This document shows, one piece after another, positions 7,357 through 16,118 of a DNA stretch of 58,494 nucleotides. The notes beneath the pieces were generated by a model. The model saw only the letters and a list, made by a program, of their open reading frames with translations. It had not been told where the DNA came from and searched no databases. Positions within the stretch are counted from its first letter, which is position 1; each line of letters opens with the position of its first letter. A program made the translations under genes and the position numbers. The DNA is from an uncultured Victivallales bacterium (GTDB lineage: Bacteria > Verrucomicrobiota > Lentisphaeria > Oligosphaerales > JAFGRS01), in NCBI GenBank assembly GCA_903837355.1, contig CAILUI010000076.1:1-58494 (forward strand). The letters are read 5' to 3'.

Positions 7357-10340
7357 GAAGCAAAAGCAGCCTGCACCTGATCCAGTTGGTCGCCGGAACC
7401 GCCGCCTCGCTCGGGAGTGCCGCGGAGGCGCCACCCGCAGCCAGCCTGCGGGCCCCCGCAGCGGACCTCAACCCGCGCCTGGAAGCGCCGATCCGCACCT
7501 GGGACGAGGGCATCCCTCTCGGCAATGGCCTGCTGGGTGGCCTGCTGTGGGGCGAAGGCGACCTCCTACGCCTCTCGCTGGACCGCGGGGACCTCTGGGA
7601 CGAGCGCCCGGCTGAAGGCATGGATTGGCAGGCGTTCACCTACGCCAACCTCATCCGCCTGGTGCAGGCGAAGCAGGCGGCCGAGGTCAATGCCATCTTC
7701 GACCGCAACTACGGCGATGCCCACCCCACGAAACTGCCCGCGGGCCGCTTGGAGATCACCTTGCCGGCCGACACGCATCTGCGCGCCTTTGAACTGGACC
7801 TGGCCAGCGCCGCCGGCTATGCCTGGCTGAGCGCGACCCAGCGCGTCAGCGCCTTCTTCTCGGCGGCGGCGCCGGTGGCGCTGATACACCTCCCCGGACC
7901 CGCTCCGGTCAGCCTCCGCCTGCTCGCCCCGGCGGCCGTCAGCACGTTGGGCTACCCGGAGGCCCAGGCGGGCGCGGACGGCGCTCTGTCCTGGTTTGTG
8001 CAGGAGGCGAGCGGCGGCCTGAGCTACTGCGTCTGTGTCGGCCAAGCCCGTGTCGGCGAGGCCAGCGTGCTGGCCCTGACCGTCACCTCATCGCGCGAGG
8101 GCGCCGACCCGCTGGCCTTGGCGCAGCAGCGGGTTCGGGCGGCTCTCGCCGCGGGCTGGGACGCCTGTCGCGCACCGCACGCGGCCTGGTGGGAGCGCTT
8201 CTGGGCGCAGTCCACAGTGAGCGTGCCCGAGCCCGAGATCCAAGGGCACTACGACCTGGTGCGCTACTTCCACGGCGCCGCCTCCCGCCGCGGCGCACCG
8301 CCGATACCGCTGCAGGGGGTGTGGACGGCTGACTCGGGCGGCCTGCCGCCGTGGAAAGGTGACTACCACAACGACCTGAACACGCAGATGACCTACATCG
8401 CCTACCAGACCGCCGGGCACTTCGAGGAGGGCGCGGCATTCCTGGATCTGCTCTGGGACCTGCTGCCGCGCTTCCGCCAGTTCGCCCGCGAGTTCTACGG
8501 CACCGGCGGCGCCGCCGTGCCCGGGGTCATGACCCTGGCCGGACAGCCCCTCGGCGGCTGGCCGCACTACTCACTCTCGCCCGCGCAAGGCGCCTGGCTC
8601 GGACACCTGTTCTACCTGCACTGGCGCTACACTATGGACGACGCCTTCCGCCGGGAACGCGCCTACCCATGGTGCCGCGAGGTCGGTGAGTGCCTGCGTG
8701 ACCTGCTCAAGCCCGACCCGGTCACAGGCAACCTGGTACTGCCCCTCTCGTCATCCCCCGAGATCTTCGACAACAGCCAGCGCGCCTGGGTCAAACCTAA
8801 CAGTAACTACGACATCATGTGCCTGCGGGTCTTCTTCCTGGCGCTGGCCGAGATGGCCTCAGCCGGGGACGACGCCCCTGCCGCCGCGGCCTGGAGCGAC
8901 CTCGCGTCACGGTTGGGGCCGTACCACGTCGATGCGGACGCCGTGCTCAAAATCAACGCCGATGAGTCCTTGCCGGGCAGCCACCGCCATCTCTCGAACC
9001 TGATCGGCATCTATCCCTTCAACCTGCTCACCGTCGACGGCAGCGACGCCGAGCGCGCCAGCATCCGCGCCAGCACCGGCCAATGGGACCGTCTCGGCAC
9101 GAGCGCCTGGTGCGGGTACAGCTTCTCGTGGATGTCCTGCCTGCGGGCCCGGGTCGGCGACGCCGAAGCCGCCGTGCGCAACCTCGACCTCTTCGTCAAG
9201 GCCTTTGTGCTGCGTAACGGATTCCACGCCAATGGCGACCAGACGGGTACAGGCCTCTCAACGTTCACCTACCGGCCGTTCACGCTCGAGGGCAATTTCC
9301 TGGCCATGCAAGCCGTCCATGAGATGCTCCTGCAGAGTTGGAGCCCGACCCCCGGCCAGCGCGATACCGAGGTCATCCGCATCTTCCCCGCCACGCCGTG
9401 GCGCTGGCATGACGCCCATTTCGACGACCTGCGCGCCGAGGGCGGCTGGCGCGTCTCGGCACGCCGCGAGAACAACGCCACGACCTGGCTGCGTGTCACC
9501 GCCTCCCGAGACGCCCGGCTGCGCCTCCGCGACACCTTCGGCGGCAGGACGCCGGCATGGAATCGCCCCGACGTCACCAAAGTCGGCCCGGACTACGAGG
9601 TGGCGCTACGGGCAGGGCAGAGTCTCGAGGCGACCCTTGCCCGTCCGGATGCAGCCCCAGCGGCGCCGGCCGACCTGGCCGCGCCAGTGGTCATCAAGCG
9701 TCCCACCATCACGGCGAACACGCTCCCCTTGCGGATCGGCGCCGACTCGCAGGGCGGCAACCGCTTCAGCGGGGAGGTCGCCCGCGCCACGCTGTTCCGC
9801 CGGGCCCTATCGACGGACGAGATCGCGCGGCTGGCCAGTCGCGCCACCGGCTCTGCGGACGTGGCCGCCATCCCTGGCTGCGTCAGCACCTGGAGCTTCG
9901 CTGACCGAGCGGGGGCAGCCTTCCCCGGCCGCGGTGGCGACGCCTTGGCGGCCCAGGTTGTCGGCAACGTCGAGGTGGCCGACGCCGCGGACGGCCCCCT
10001 GCCCCGCGTCCTGCGCCTCACCGGTGACGGTTTCCTCGAGATCGCTCACGCCCCTGCCCTCGATTGCCTGGACGGCGTCACTCTCGAAGCCTGGATCCGC
10101 CCCGCGGCCCTGGCGGCCAGCGGCGCTCGGATCCTGGACAAGACGCCCGTCGGCGCGGCCACGGCGTACCTCCTCGACACCTGCCCCGGCAACTCACTGC
10201 GCCTCATCTTCCGCGACCCGCACCTGAGTTACGACGCCCGCCTCGAGCCGGGCCGCTGGGTTCACGTGGCCGGCCGCGTCGACGGCGCCAACGGCCATTG
10301 CGCTCTGTTCATCGACGGGCGACTGGTCGCCGAGCAGTGA
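7353..10340 (+). CDS. GH95-like alpha-L-fucosidase/galactosidase with a permuted C-terminal LamG domain
   Basis: 995 residues from a GTG that overlaps the AKR stop; GGGAGG lies upstream. A signal-like N terminus precedes the GH95 pattern IRTWDEGIPLGNGLLGGLLWG. The (alpha/alpha)6-barrel region has NDLNTQM near residue 337, SSSPEIF with Glu about 470 (the expected acid position), HRHLSNLIGIYP, and TLEGNF with Glu646 where GH95 enzymes usually have DGNF. After about residue 780 two LamG pieces occur in reversed order: an ITANTLPLRIGADSQGGNRF segment typical of the domain end, then the start and middle of a LamG domain (TLEAWIRP, WVHVAGRVDG, LFIDGRLVAEQ). The protein stops there. It likely removes fucose- or galactose-type residues outside the cytoplasm; exact specificity is unknown. 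Confidence 0.85.
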   Translation: MRSKSSLHLIQLVAGTAASLGSAAEAPPAASLRAPAADLNPRLEAPIRTWDEGIPLGNGLLGGLLWGEGDLLRLSLDRGDLWDERPAEGMDWQAFTYANLIRLVQAKQAAEVNAIFDRNYGDAHPTKLPAGRLEITLPADTHLRAFELDLASAAGYAWLSATQRVSAFFSAAAPVALIHLPGPAPVSLRLLAPAAVSTLGYPEAQAGADGALSWFVQEASGGLSYCVCVGQARVGEASVLALTVTSSREGADPLALAQQRVRAALAAGWDACRAPHAAWWERFWAQSTVSVPEPEIQGHYDLVRYFHGAASRRGAPPIPLQGVWTADSGGLPPWKGDYHNDLNTQMTYIAYQTAGHFEEGAAFLDLLWDLLPRFRQFAREFYGTGGAAVPGVMTLAGQPLGGWPHYSLSPAQGAWLGHLFYLHWRYTMDDAFRRERAYPWCREVGECLRDLLKPDPVTGNLVLPLSSSPEIFDNSQRAWVKPNSNYDIMCLRVFFLALAEMASAGDDAPAAAAWSDLASRLGPYHVDADAVLKINADESLPGSHRHLSNLIGIYPFNLLTVDGSDAERASIRASTGQWDRLGTSAWCGYSFSWMSCLRARVGDAEAAVRNLDLFVKAFVLRNGFHANGDQTGTGLSTFTYRPFTLEGNFLAMQAVHEMLLQSWSPTPGQRDTEVIRIFPATPWRWHDAHFDDLRAEGGWRVSARRENNATTWLRVTASRDARLRLRDTFGGRTPAWNRPDVTKVGPDYEVALRAGQSLEATLARPDAAPAAPADLAAPVVIKRPTITANTLPLRIGADSQGGNRFSGEVARATLFRRALSTDEIARLASRATGSADVAAIPGCVSTWSFADRAGAAFPGRGGDALAAQVVGNVEVADAADGPLPRVLRLTGDGFLEIAHAPALDCLDGVTLEAWIRPAALAASGARILDKTPVGAATAYLLDTCPGNSLRLIFRDPHLSYDARLEPGRWVHVAGRVDGANGHCALFIDGRLVAEQ

Positions 10341-10359
10341 TGTCGCCGGAGGCACTTTG

Positions 10360-11649
10360 ATGATCCCCCCTCTCCCCATCCCCGCGGAGCCGCTCAGGAT
10401 CGCCCTCATCGGCGCTGGCGAGCGTGCCCGCACGATCTACCTGCCGTTGTGGGAATCGCTCCGGCCCTGGTGCGTGCCGGTGGCGGTCTGCGACCCGGTC
10501 CGTGAGCACGGCGAGAAGCTGGCTGCGACCCTCGGCGTGCCCGCGTACAGCGACATCCGCAAGTTGGTGGCGGACCGGCCCATGGAAGCGGCGCTGGTCG
10601 CGACCCCCGTCCCCTCGCACCACTCGATCTCGGTCTTCCTCTCCGCCAACGGCATCCCGAACCTCACCGAAACGACCTGGGCAAGCATGGTCTGCCAGGC
10701 ACAGGAGATGATCGCCACCGCCCGCCAACACGGCGTCATCGTCCGCGTCGCCGAGAACTTCTTCCGCATGCCCATCGACCGCTTTGCGCAGACCGTGCGC
10801 GACCACGGCTACCTGGGCCGCATCGGGCGTGTCGTCAGCTATGCCGACCATACCGGTTACCACAACAACTCGCGCTGGATCGCCCTGGCGCAGTGCCATC
10901 CCGAGTGGGTTCAGTGCGTCGAGCACGACCTGGCGCATCCGGCCTTCTACTCCATGCCGCAGCGGCGGCACGAGAAGGAGACCCTGAACGCCCGCTTCTT
11001 CCACTTCCCCAACGACCTGCTGGTCCTGGACGTCGGCAGCGGACACGTCAAGGGGCACCTGGGCCGCCATCCGCGACCGGGCTACACGGAGTGGCAGGGC
11101 GAACGCGGCACCCTGGTGCAGCGGGCGGCAGCCGCGCACTGGGGCGGTGAGCAGGCCGAGTTGCGCTACGTCTCGGACGCCCGGCTGGCACCGGCACAGG
11201 AACGCGCCGGCAAGCTCTCCGGTGGCGGTGTGGCGGATGTCATCACTGCCGTGATCCATGACTCAACCGGCGAGGTCTGGACCGGCATGCACGCCGACAC
11301 GCCGCAGGGCCGCATCGCCTATGAAAGCCCCCTGCGTACCCACGTCAAGTGCGGCAAAGTCAGCCACCGCGACTGGTACGGCGTGGCGGTCATGGACCAC
11401 GTGGTCGACTTCGTCCTCGCCGTGCGCGGACAACGCGACAGCGAGTTCACCGACGCCGACGCGCTCATGTCCGACATGATGGAGATCGGCGCCCGCGAGA
11501 GTGCCCTCCAGGAAGGCCGGCGGATCCGGCTGCCCGTGGCCGGCGACCTGGAGAGCGACGCGCTGGAACGCGCGCGCCAAAGGCAGCAGTTCGGCGTCGA
11601 CCCGCTGGACGTGGAAGCGATGCTGGCGCTGAGTTTCCCGAGGCCGTAA
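10360..11649 (+). CDS. Gfo/Idh/MocA family NAD(P)-dependent oxidoreductase
   Basis: 429 residues. I chose the ATG at 10360, with GGAGG 7 nt upstream, over the TTG just before it. The N-terminal Rossmann fold begins IALIGAGERA (GxGxxx), followed by VAVCDPV, DAALVATP-like EAALVATPVPSHH, and a Glu/Thr region TETTWA where the family often has EKP. The C-terminal domain shows EHDLAHPAFY and VLDVGSGHVKGHLG. Family members oxidise or epimerise sugars and inositols, or cleave glycosidic bonds by an NAD-dependent route. It starts 19 bp after the GH95 stop and completes the AKR-GH95-oxidoreductase operon, so it probably acts on the product of that glycosidase. Substrate unknown. Confidence 0.85.
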   Translation: MIPPLPIPAEPLRIALIGAGERARTIYLPLWESLRPWCVPVAVCDPVREHGEKLAATLGVPAYSDIRKLVADRPMEAALVATPVPSHHSISVFLSANGIPNLTETTWASMVCQAQEMIATARQHGVIVRVAENFFRMPIDRFAQTVRDHGYLGRIGRVVSYADHTGYHNNSRWIALAQCHPEWVQCVEHDLAHPAFYSMPQRRHEKETLNARFFHFPNDLLVLDVGSGHVKGHLGRHPRPGYTEWQGERGTLVQRAAAAHWGGEQAELRYVSDARLAPAQERAGKLSGGGVADVITAVIHDSTGEVWTGMHADTPQGRIAYESPLRTHVKCGKVSHRDWYGVAVMDHVVDFVLAVRGQRDSEFTDADALMSDMMEIGARESALQEGRRIRLPVAGDLESDALERARQRQQFGVDPLDVEAMLALSFPRP

Positions 11650-11681
11650 GCGCCGCACGCGGCGACCCGCAGCAACCCCCT

Positions 11682-11735
11682 GGGACCGCCGAGCGTCGGC
11701 TCGGCTCCCAAGCCGACCAGACGGTCGGCGCTCCC
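11682..11735. repeat. Nested inverted repeat between convergent genes (likely bidirectional terminator)
   Basis: Outer arms GGGACCGCCGAGCGT (11682-11696) and ACGGTCGGCGCTCCC (11721-11735) pair with two mismatches. An inner pair, GTCGGCT (11695-11701) and AGCCGAC (11711-11717), is perfect. It sits between the Gfo/Idh/MocA stop and the stop of the convergent giant secreted gene, where a bidirectional terminator would be expected. No T-tract is seen. It may also belong to a dispersed palindrome family. Confidence 0.5.
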
Positions 11736-11805
11736 AGCTTCCCGCAGGCCGCCCCAGGACCGCTGAAGGGGGTACTCCTGACCCGCAAGGCGGCACTCCT
11801 GACCC

Positions 11806-14800
11806 TCAGCGGCCGGCGCTGAGAGTCACCTTCACGCCCTGGGCGTAGGCCGCGGCGGCGGCTTTCGCGAAACCATCGTCGGCCGCTCCAGGGCCCCAGA
11901 GGTAGACGCGCTTCTCAACGTCTTCCGAACCCGGGTTAAGGCTGATCTGGCCGCGCTGGTTCGAGTCCCACCAGGTGAAACCGGTGCAGGGCGTCAGGGC
12001 GATGCAGGCATTGCGGAACTGGTCGTTGAAGACGGCGTACCAGGACGGCTGGCCCTGGCCGGCGAAGTCCTCGCCGTCACCCGCGCCATCCATGCGCACG
12101 CGCTTGCCGGTCGCATTGCTCGCCGTCGCATCGGGCCCGTAGAAGGCTCGCGTCAGCGCGCCCAGACGGGGCTCGCTGCTGGTCTGGACCTCGAAACGGT
12201 CGGCGTAGAACAGGCAGGTCCGCTGCACCCGGTGGCCGCTCTTCAGCAGCTTGGTCGAGGTGAACACGGCGCGAACCGGGCCGCGTTGTAGGCATGACAG
12301 CGCTTCGAGGGTGCCATCCTCCTGGTTCCAGCCCGTCTCCTTGGCCGAGACGATGATGTGCGTCGTCACCTCGAGGTCAGTGCCGTCGGCGGTCGGGACG
12401 GCGATCGCGGACGGGTTCCCCTGGGCAAGCGACGCCGAGTACGTGGCCAGGCGCAGGCGGCTGCCATCCTCCGCCACGGTGAAACCGCTGCTATGGGGAA
12501 GCACCCGTCGGTCCCCGGGCGCCAGCCCCAGGACCTGCGCGGTGGTGGCCGCTCCCGGAGTCAGACCCGGGGGCAGGCAGAAGACCAGCGTCCCCCCCGC
12601 ACTGCCGGCCGCCGTCGGCTCGAACTGCGCGGGGACGACGGTACCGCTGTCGAAGCGCACCCGCAGGCTGGCCGGCTCCGTCGCCACGGGTGAGCCGAGG
12701 GTGAACGGCACCTCGACCGGCATCCCGGCGCTGTCGCCGGGCGGCAACTCGAGCCGATAGGAGGCGAGCTCAGCGAAGGCAGCCACGTCGCACGGGCCGG
12801 TGAAGCCGAGCGCGGCCTCCAGGCGTCCAGTCTGCGAGACCGGCGGCGCGGACTCCACACGCGCCAGGATGCGCCGCACCCCGTCCGCCTGGCCGGCCAG
12901 CAGGGTGACGGCAACCGTCCTGGCTTCGCCCGCCCCGAGGCGGCGCACGCGCTCACGCCGCAGTTCGGTGCCAGCAGGGCCGTCGAGGTAGAGGACCACA
13001 TCAAACGCCTTGGCCGTGGCCAGGCCAGCGTTGCGGACCGTGCCGGCGAGGTCGAGACGGTCGGTCGGCGCCAGGACCGTGGCCGGGGTCACCGATACCC
13101 CCGCGACGGTCAGGGTCAGGCTCTCGAGAGTCACATCCGGGACCTCGGCCTCCTGCCGCGCCAGAAGCAGGTACGAGACCTGGCGCTCGGCAGGAGCGCT
13201 CAGCCGCAGCGGCTCCGCATCGCCGCCGGGAACCCGCGCCACGGGCCGTCCGGCGGTATCCAGCGCCAGCAGGACCCGCGGGCCGCGCTTCCAGGCAGGC
13301 TGCCAGTCGGCGACGGCGAGCTCCATGGTGGCGCCCTGAGCGAGCACGATTCGAGCGCGCTCGGGGCTCTCGAGGGTGATGCCGACCTGCCCCGTGGCCC
13401 GCAAGCCACCGACCGTCAGCGCCTGAGCACCGGTCTCGGCAAACAGGAAGGTCTCGCTGCGGATGAACGTCTGCCGGGCACCCCCGTCCGCCGCCGTCTG
13501 TCGCCACAGTTCCAGGCGCGGACCGCGGACGTAGAAGTCGTTCTCGCGCAACTCGATGGTCGCGGCGTCGGGCGCCGTCCGGGGGACGGCGAAGGGCGTC
13601 TTGCCGAAGTTCACCGTGCACAGCGTACCATCGGCGAACTCGGTCTGCTGCACCATGCGATCCGCGGAGAGAAACGCATGCGCGACCATCTCCTGCATGC
13701 CGATGATCTCGTGGAGCTTGCAGACATTCCGATAGATCGTCAGCATCTGTTCGCGCTCCGCCGGGATCTGCCAGCGCAGGCCGTGGTTGTGCGCCCACAG
13801 CATCGGCGGCGTGCCGTAGAGGATGTTCATGGCGGTCATGCGGTCGGTGAGCTCGGGCATGACCTGGTGCAGGTAGTCGTTGGTGGCGCCCCAGTACCAG
13901 TAGTTGACCACGCAATCGTGGAAGACGAGCTCGTAGAGCGGCGCCCGGTTGGCGGGGTTGATGCCGTAGTCCAGATACTCCTGGCTGATCGCGGCGCGGT
14001 CCTTGGGGTCCTCCAGGTAGCCGGCCGGCCAACTGTAGAAGCCGCCGCCCATCATGCCCTCGTGATAATGCAGGTACGGTGCCGACCAGTAGCGGCCGTG
14101 CTCGCCGCCCGTCACCAGCTTCAGATCCTCGCTGAGGTAGCGACACAATGCCTGGCGGTTGGCGATGTCGCTGGCGCGCGTGGTCGGATGCGTCGGCGAA
14201 TAGCACTCGATGGGGCCCTCGGCAGGGGTCACATCGAGAAAGCGGGCATTGTACGGGTAGGTCTTGAGCAACTCGGGAATGATGGCCTGGGCGCACTCGA
14301 GCTGCTTGGCGGTACACTGCTTCATGTAGGTATGGATCGGCTTCATGTCCTTGTCGCGGGTGATCCATGCCGTCATCAGTTCGCCATCGGCCTCGACCAC
14401 GGCGTGCGTCGCCACCGGCGCCTTGGCGCGGGCGATGGTCGGCGAGTCGTCGATGTCGACGTAGTTGTCGTACTCACCCACCAGCCAGCCCAGGCGCACC
14501 ATCTCGGCCATCGCCTCCGCTGACCAGCGGCCATTGGCCAGACCGTGGGTCATGCCGGCGGCGACCGCCTCGCGCACGAAGCCGATGCCGTTGGCGCCCC
14601 ACCAGTTGACCGCTCCCATCAGCTTGTGGACGTCGGGGTTGGCCTGGGCCTTCTCGGCCAGGGTGCGAACCAGCCCCTGCTCGCGGGCGATCTCGCGGTA
14701 GATCTTGCAGGCCTTGACGTGCCCGCCGCGGTCGTAGAACACCAGGCGCCCCACCCGCTCGCCACCGAAACGGCCCTTGCTCGGCGCCCAGCCAAACCCC

Positions 14801-16095
14801 GGAAACCCCAGCCGCGCCTCGTCGCCCACCCGTGACTGCATCTGGATGTAGGCATCGGCTTCGGTCATGGCGATGGCGATCAGGCCCTGGCGGCCATCGG
14901 TGACCGCCACCCAGGGCATGTCGCCCCCGGACCCGACCAGGACGCGGTTGCGGAACAGCTTGTCCCCCACAGGCAGGTAGCGGCCGTCGCAATAATCCGC
15001 CATGGCCATGAAGTAGGTCTCCGGCGCCGGCGGAAACAGCGGCGCCGGGTGCCGGAAGGCCTGCAGCGGCGCCGCGTCGCCCGTGCCGCAGCGCAAGCGC
15101 ACTTCGAGCGCGGGATCGTCACCCAGCAGGCGCAGTTCGACCGCCAGCGTCAACGGCTGTGACTGGCCGCGCGTCAGGCTCAGGTCATAGGCGATGGCGT
15201 TCCCCACAGCACCCTGCCGCAGGTTGCTGACCGTACCCTCACCGAGGCCCGCCGTGCGGTCGTTCTCGCGGCTCAAGGGCGGGGCCTGGCCCGCGGCATC
15301 CGTCAGCACCGCCACCGCGAAGGTCGCCGGCACGGAGTGCACCCAGGTGCCGGGAACGTAGCCCTGGGCCACGCGCCGTACTGGTTCGCCGGGTTTGGGG
15401 TCGGCGTCGTTCTCGCCGATGGCCAGGTGGAAGCGGATTCCCGGAACCGGATTCCGGAGCGCCGGAAAATGCGCCAACGGCAGCGCCAACTCGACCTGGT
15501 AGCCCGGCAGCACGTCGGCCGTGATCAACTGCACCGCCAGCCGCGCTCCCGCGAAGGGCTCGCCCTTGCCGTTGACCGCCGCCTCTTTGCCCGGATAGAG
15601 ATGCAGGCCAACCTGCACGTTGTCGACCCAGAACTCGACCGAGTCCGCCTCCCACCATTCCTGGGTCGACTCACCACCGAAGGCCACCACGTCGTCGCGC
15701 ATACGAACATGCAGATAGAGAAACTGGTCATCCCACATGACCTGGGCGCCGCCCGAGAGATTGCGCTCGCCGTTCTCGCCGATCCAGGGCAGCCAGATCC
15801 AGTCCTTGCCGGGCCAGTCCGCATTGTCGCCGTCGACCACCGGCGGCGCCACGGCGCGCCGCACGATCAGCGCCTTCTCCGCCGCCTGGCGCTGGCGTGG
15901 ATCCTCTTGCGCCCACAGCACCCCCGTCGCCTTGTGCGTCACCGTCAGGCGACCGGAGTCCGCCTCGACCCGCACCGCGAGCGCGGCGTTGTCCATGACC
16001 CACGCCGCGCCGTCCTGACGGCTGGCGCCGTCGGCCCCGCAAACCATGAGCATGACCAGAATGAACCCCGTGAAGATCGCCGTACCGCGTCTCAT
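11806..16095 (-). CDS. Giant secreted glycosidase-like protein with CBM9-like and CARDB-like domains
   Basis: 1429 residues. The ATG at 16095 has GAGGGA upstream and begins a signal peptide (about residues 1-23, cleavage near ADGAS). Residues ~75-270 look like a CBM9-type sugar-binding sandwich: PPVVDGDNADWPG, VMWDDQFLYLHVRMRDD, DSVEFWVD. A large middle region resembles GH101/DUF5696-type glycosidase-like folds, with WVAVTDGRQGLIAIAM and MGAVNWWGANGIGFV segments. A CARDB-like domain follows at ~1020-1120 (VSVTPATVLAPTDRLDLAGTVRNAGLATAKAF), then a further beta-rich tail. I cannot name catalytic residues. It lies 23 bp downstream of the next minus-strand gene (stop 16119) and is probably co-transcribed. 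Likely role: extracellular glycan breakdown. The enzyme class is inference. Confidence 0.7.
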   Translation of the reverse strand: MRRGTAIFTGFILVMLMVCGADGASRQDGAAWVMDNAALAVRVEADSGRLTVTHKATGVLWAQEDPRQRQAAEKALIVRRAVAPPVVDGDNADWPGKDWIWLPWIGENGERNLSGGAQVMWDDQFLYLHVRMRDDVVAFGGESTQEWWEADSVEFWVDNVQVGLHLYPGKEAAVNGKGEPFAGARLAVQLITADVLPGYQVELALPLAHFPALRNPVPGIRFHLAIGENDADPKPGEPVRRVAQGYVPGTWVHSVPATFAVAVLTDAAGQAPPLSRENDRTAGLGEGTVSNLRQGAVGNAIAYDLSLTRGQSQPLTLAVELRLLGDDPALEVRLRCGTGDAAPLQAFRHPAPLFPPAPETYFMAMADYCDGRYLPVGDKLFRNRVLVGSGGDMPWVAVTDGRQGLIAIAMTEADAYIQMQSRVGDEARLGFPGFGWAPSKGRFGGERVGRLVFYDRGGHVKACKIYREIAREQGLVRTLAEKAQANPDVHKLMGAVNWWGANGIGFVREAVAAGMTHGLANGRWSAEAMAEMVRLGWLVGEYDNYVDIDDSPTIARAKAPVATHAVVEADGELMTAWITRDKDMKPIHTYMKQCTAKQLECAQAIIPELLKTYPYNARFLDVTPAEGPIECYSPTHPTTRASDIANRQALCRYLSEDLKLVTGGEHGRYWSAPYLHYHEGMMGGGFYSWPAGYLEDPKDRAAISQEYLDYGINPANRAPLYELVFHDCVVNYWYWGATNDYLHQVMPELTDRMTAMNILYGTPPMLWAHNHGLRWQIPAEREQMLTIYRNVCKLHEIIGMQEMVAHAFLSADRMVQQTEFADGTLCTVNFGKTPFAVPRTAPDAATIELRENDFYVRGPRLELWRQTAADGGARQTFIRSETFLFAETGAQALTVGGLRATGQVGITLESPERARIVLAQGATMELAVADWQPAWKRGPRVLLALDTAGRPVARVPGGDAEPLRLSAPAERQVSYLLLARQEAEVPDVTLESLTLTVAGVSVTPATVLAPTDRLDLAGTVRNAGLATAKAFDVVLYLDGPAGTELRRERVRRLGAGEARTVAVTLLAGQADGVRRILARVESAPPVSQTGRLEAALGFTGPCDVAAFAELASYRLELPPGDSAGMPVEVPFTLGSPVATEPASLRVRFDSGTVVPAQFEPTAAGSAGGTLVFCLPPGLTPGAATTAQVLGLAPGDRRVLPHSSGFTVAEDGSRLRLATYSASLAQGNPSAIAVPTADGTDLEVTTHIIVSAKETGWNQEDGTLEALSCLQRGPVRAVFTSTKLLKSGHRVQRTCLFYADRFEVQTSSEPRLGALTRAFYGPDATASNATGKRVRMDGAGDGEDFAGQGQPSWYAVFNDQFRNACIALTPCTGFTWWDSNQRGQISLNPGSEDVEKRVYLWGPGAADDGFAKAAAAAYAQGVKVTLSAGR

Positions 16096-16118
16096 CTGCG
16101 TCCCTCTCTACGAATAGG

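Noticed and set aside
11863..11872. Another TTTCGCGAAA site
   Set aside because: Lies inside a coding region encoding an Ala/Phe/Lys run; probably chance, not part of the arrays.
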